Positions 61,862 through 64,000 of a DNA stretch of 64,000 nt are shown piece after piece. The DNA is from Alkalibacterium sp049389645 (GTDB lineage: Bacteria; Bacillota; Bacilli; Lactobacillales; Carnobacteriaceae_A), in the NCBI RefSeq assembly GCF_049389645.1, contig NZ_CP186540.1, forward strand, positions 1,550,001-1,614,000. The letters run 5' to 3'. Position 1 is the stretch's first letter, and each line of letters begins with the position of its first letter. The notes beneath the pieces are model-generated. The model searched no databases. It was not told where the DNA came from and saw only the letters and a program-made list of their open reading frames with translations. The translations under genes and the position numbers were made by a program.

Positions 61862-62875
61862 ATGAAAAACATCAACAAAGTACTTATTTCACTTCTTTCG
61901 CTGTCGACTTTGGCCGCATGTTCTACGGATACACCTGAAAACGATGAAGCAGCGGATACAACAGAATCGACTGAGGTAACGGAAACGGTCGATATGATTT
62001 CTAACGAAGAGGAAAAATTATCCGTGGTAACGACCTTTTATCCGGTATATGAATTCACGGAGCGCGTGGCGGGAGACCGTGCTGATGTTGAAATGATGAT
62101 CTCTGGCGGCACAGATGTGCATCATTATGAGCCAAGCGCGCGCGACATTGCCTTGATCAACGACGCGGATATGTTTGTTTTCAGTAGTCATGAAATGGAA
62201 ACATGGGTAGAAAGTATGCTGGCTTCTCTTGATAATGAAGATATTATCATTGTCGAACAAGCAGAGGCTATTGATTTGATGGAACCGTTAGCGGATGATC
62301 ACGTAGATGAAGAAGATGATCACGGCCACGAAGAAGACGAAACAGATGTTCATAACCTGGACCCTCATGTCTGGTTGGACCCTGTATTAGTTCAGGATCA
62401 AGTGGAAACAATGAAAGAAGCATTCATCGCAGTTGACCCAGAAGGTACAGATGACTATACGCAAAGAGCTGAAGAATTCCAGTCTGAATTGCAAGAATTA
62501 CATGAAATGTACGAAGCAGCTTTCAGCGAAGCAACGCAAAGACGCTTTGTTACTCAGCATGAAGCCTTTGGTTACTTGGCTCGACGCTATGATTTAACTC
62601 AAATGGCAGTTGGTGGCATATCCACTGAAGTAGAAGTCAGTCCTTCACGCATTGCCGAAATCAATCATCTTGTTGAAGATTATGATATTCCTGTGATCTA
62701 TTATCAGGAAGGAGCGAACTCTTCGATCGCTGAAACTGTCGCAAATGAAACGGGAACTGAAGTTGCAGAATTATATAGCTTGGAATACCTGCCCGGGGCG
62801 ATACAAGATGAAGGTCAAGGATACATTGAAGCGATGACAAGAAATCTTGAAGCACTTCAGCAAAGCATTCAATAA
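61862..62875 (+). CDS. znuA: Zinc ABC transporter substrate-binding lipoprotein
   Basis: This 337-residue protein is the cluster A-I metal-binding lipoprotein of a zinc uptake system (ZnuA/AdcA type). The lipobox is LSTLAAC (residues 15-21); metal His residues occur in SGGTDVHHYEPS, DPHVWLDPVL and VTQHEAFGYLARRY, with a final Glu/Asp in NSSIAETVANETGT. A His/Asp-rich loop (HVDEEDDHGHEEDETDVHN, about 153-171) is typical of zinc carriers. No permease or ATPase gene follows in this window. It is under a Zur box. Confidence 0.94.
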   Translation: MKNINKVLISLLSLSTLAACSTDTPENDEAADTTESTEVTETVDMISNEEEKLSVVTTFYPVYEFTERVAGDRADVEMMISGGTDVHHYEPSARDIALINDADMFVFSSHEMETWVESMLASLDNEDIIIVEQAEAIDLMEPLADDHVDEEDDHGHEEDETDVHNLDPHVWLDPVLVQDQVETMKEAFIAVDPEGTDDYTQRAEEFQSELQELHEMYEAAFSEATQRRFVTQHEAFGYLARRYDLTQMAVGGISTEVEVSPSRIAEINHLVEDYDIPVIYYQEGANSSIAETVANETGTEVAELYSLEYLPGAIQDEGQGYIEAMTRNLEALQQSIQ

Positions 62876-63038
62876 ATAAAAATACTGATGATGATGCTTT
62901 GATTAAAGCAAGAGGTACGATGCAATATAGAGGTTAAAGATATGATCTTTCATTATTGATCAACAAAAAAAGCTGAATGCATATTTAGTGGATTGAAAAA
63001 GATTTGTAAAGAAGCCTATCTTGCAAGATAATTATAAA

Positions 63039-63085
63039 TAAAAAACTTCTGAAAAGTTCTATTATTTTCAGAAGTTTTTTATTTT
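63039..63085 (+). terminator. Terminator after the zinc lipoprotein gene
   Basis: Stem AAAAACTTCTGAAAA / TTTTCAGAAGTTTTTT with T run. Between the znuA stop and this hairpin (about 160 bases) nothing else is seen. Confidence 0.88.
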
Positions 63086-63123
63086 TGATTAGGCTAATAC
63101 AAGGGGGGAATCTTTTTAAGATA

Positions 63124-63176
63124 TTGACAAAGCAAGTTGACTCCGTTATAGTTGTAAAACGTAATGATTACGATTT
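63124..63176 (+). promoter_or_regulatory. Promoter with Zur box before the ZinT-domain gene
   Basis: TTGACA (63124) and TATAGT (63147) are 17 bases apart, followed at 63156-63176 by a Zur box with core CGTAATGATTACG, differing by one base from the first box at 61820. The two zinc genes therefore belong to one regulon. Confidence 0.9.
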
Positions 63177-63202
63177 AGAAAGATGATATGAGGTGAAATG
63201 AT

Positions 63203-64000
63203 TTGAATGAATTTATTAAATGGTCAAGTTTGATTTCTTCGGTTCTATTATTGGCAGCATGCCAGGAGGTAGCGAGTGACGAAGTTGTAACCAATGATTT
63301 TGAAGATGTTGAAGAGAGTCAAAAAAATGGAATAAATCTGTCGGCATCAGCAGAAATTGAAATTAAGGGACTGGCGCATCATTATCACACTGGAGATGAA
63401 ATCGAACTCAGTGCTGAACTAACTGAAGATGTAGGGGTAGGGAATTGGAACTGGCACATAAAAAATAGTGATGAAGACCAATGGGAAGTCGTTAATGGAC
63501 TAGACTCTCATATCTTCTCTAGAGAAGCAACGACTAATGGATCGCAAATCAAAGCAGTTGTGAAAGATGATGACGATGAAGTAATGTACGAATCTGAAGT
63601 TATGGAAGTAGTGATTGACGATCATCACGGGAACGATGAAGAAACGAGAAGGATCTATAACGGTTTTTTTTACAATACTGAAATAGAAGACCGGGAATTA
63701 TCGGATTGGGAAGGAGAATGGCAATCTGTTAATCAGTATCTTCTATCGGGAGTTTTAGACCCGGTGTTTGAAAGTAAAGCTGCAGAAGATGGTTCTATGA
63801 CTTTTGATGAATATAAAGACTATTATACTGTAGGGTATGAAACAGATGTAGAAGACATAGTCATTGAAGACGACAGTTTCACTTTCTTTTATGAAGACGG
63901 TAAAGAAATAGAAGCCGAGTACGAATATGACGGATACGAAATACTAGTATACGAAAAAGGTAATCGAGGCGTCCGGTTTGTTTATAACCGTGTAGGCGGA
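63203..64000 (+). CDS. ZinT-domain zinc lipoprotein, partial (runs past the window)
   Basis: The frame is open from TTG 63203 to the window end (266 codons). TTG follows GAGGTGA by 6 bases. A lipoprotein signal ends in LLLAAC (residues 18-23). Next comes an acidic region of about 120 residues with GLAHHYHTGDEIELSAEL (a small Ig-like domain), then from about residue 150 a ZinT domain: RRIYNGFFYNTEIEDRELSD, WEGEWQSVNQYLLSGVLDPV, YKDYYTVGYETDVEDI and YEKGNRGVRFVYNRV. ZinT/AdcAII-type proteins bind zinc and pass it on to transporters. A Zur box precedes it. Confidence 0.88.
   Translation, partial: MNEFIKWSSLISSVLLLAACQEVASDEVVTNDFEDVEESQKNGINLSASAEIEIKGLAHHYHTGDEIELSAELTEDVGVGNWNWHIKNSDEDQWEVVNGLDSHIFSREATTNGSQIKAVVKDDDDEVMYESEVMEVVIDDHHGNDEETRRIYNGFFYNTEIEDRELSDWEGEWQSVNQYLLSGVLDPVFESKAAEDGSMTFDEYKDYYTVGYETDVEDIVIEDDSFTFFYEDGKEIEAEYEYDGYEILVYEKGNRGVRFVYNRVGG

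Overview
The window looks like a chromosomal segment of a low-GC Gram-positive bacterium of the Lactobacillales, probably a Carnobacteriaceae-type facultative anaerobe. The reasons are AAGGAGG ribosome binding sites, frequent TTG starts, a T-box leader, Zur-type operators, class III fructose bisphosphatase, the gene order metG-tatD-rnmV-rsmA-veg-ispE, and the lactococcal-type DhaS/DhaQ regulators. The family is an inference; no rRNA or tRNA gene is present to anchor it.

Layout. 1-9195 is housekeeping and small-molecule genes: the uvrC end, a GNAT acetyltransferase, a YxjI-like protein, a YvrJ-like small protein, pdxK, a cysteine-free sirtuin, a CoA-pyrophosphatase-type Nudix enzyme, an acyl-CoA thioesterase, a HAD phosphatase, ung, pta and upp. 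9263-19663 is a catabolic operon: a PucR regulator, two NCS2-type permeases around a biuret-hydrolase-like cysteine hydrolase, then DUF2877, FdrA, DUF1116 and carbamate kinase. The last four resemble the E. coli genes linked to oxamate carbamoyltransferase, so the operon probably takes up a carbamoylated amide and makes ATP through carbamoyl phosphate. The combination with a biuret-type hydrolase is the best candidate for an undescribed pathway.

19970-38402 is a glycerol fermentation island, followed at 40622-41209 by an orphan dhaL. It holds dhaQ-dhaS regulators, a fused ATP-dependent dihydroxyacetone kinase, glpF, dhaT (1,3-propanediol dehydrogenase), a vitamin B12-type ECF S component with a DUF4430 partner, B12-dependent diol/glycerol dehydratase (three subunits) with its two-subunit reactivase, a cob(I)alamin adenosyltransferase and a GlcG-like protein (the two halves of PduO as separate genes), gldA and PTS-dependent dhaKLM. 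Oxidative and reductive branches are therefore both complete. Three copies of a DhaS-type operator (GACACAT-N6-ATTTGTCC in the best copy) lie upstream of three gldA copies, two of which are decayed pseudogenes. No microcompartment shell gene is present.

38477-49880 is mixed accessory DNA: a small membrane protein, a thioesterase, a P-loop protein, an array of about nine 51-bp tandem repeats, a flavodoxin-fold reductase, a DUF2207 membrane protein, remnants of sugar-acid catabolic genes (a Gfo/Idh end and an SDR end) around a GntR regulator, fbp, an NAD(P)-binding protein and a secreted DUF1002 protein. 50120-62875 returns to core genes: T-box-controlled Nudix-tyrS, GH31 glucosidase, a HAD phosphatase, metG, tatD, rnmV, rsmA, veg, ispE and a zinc-binding lipoprotein. 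The window ends inside a second, ZinT-domain lipoprotein. Both zinc genes carry Zur boxes.
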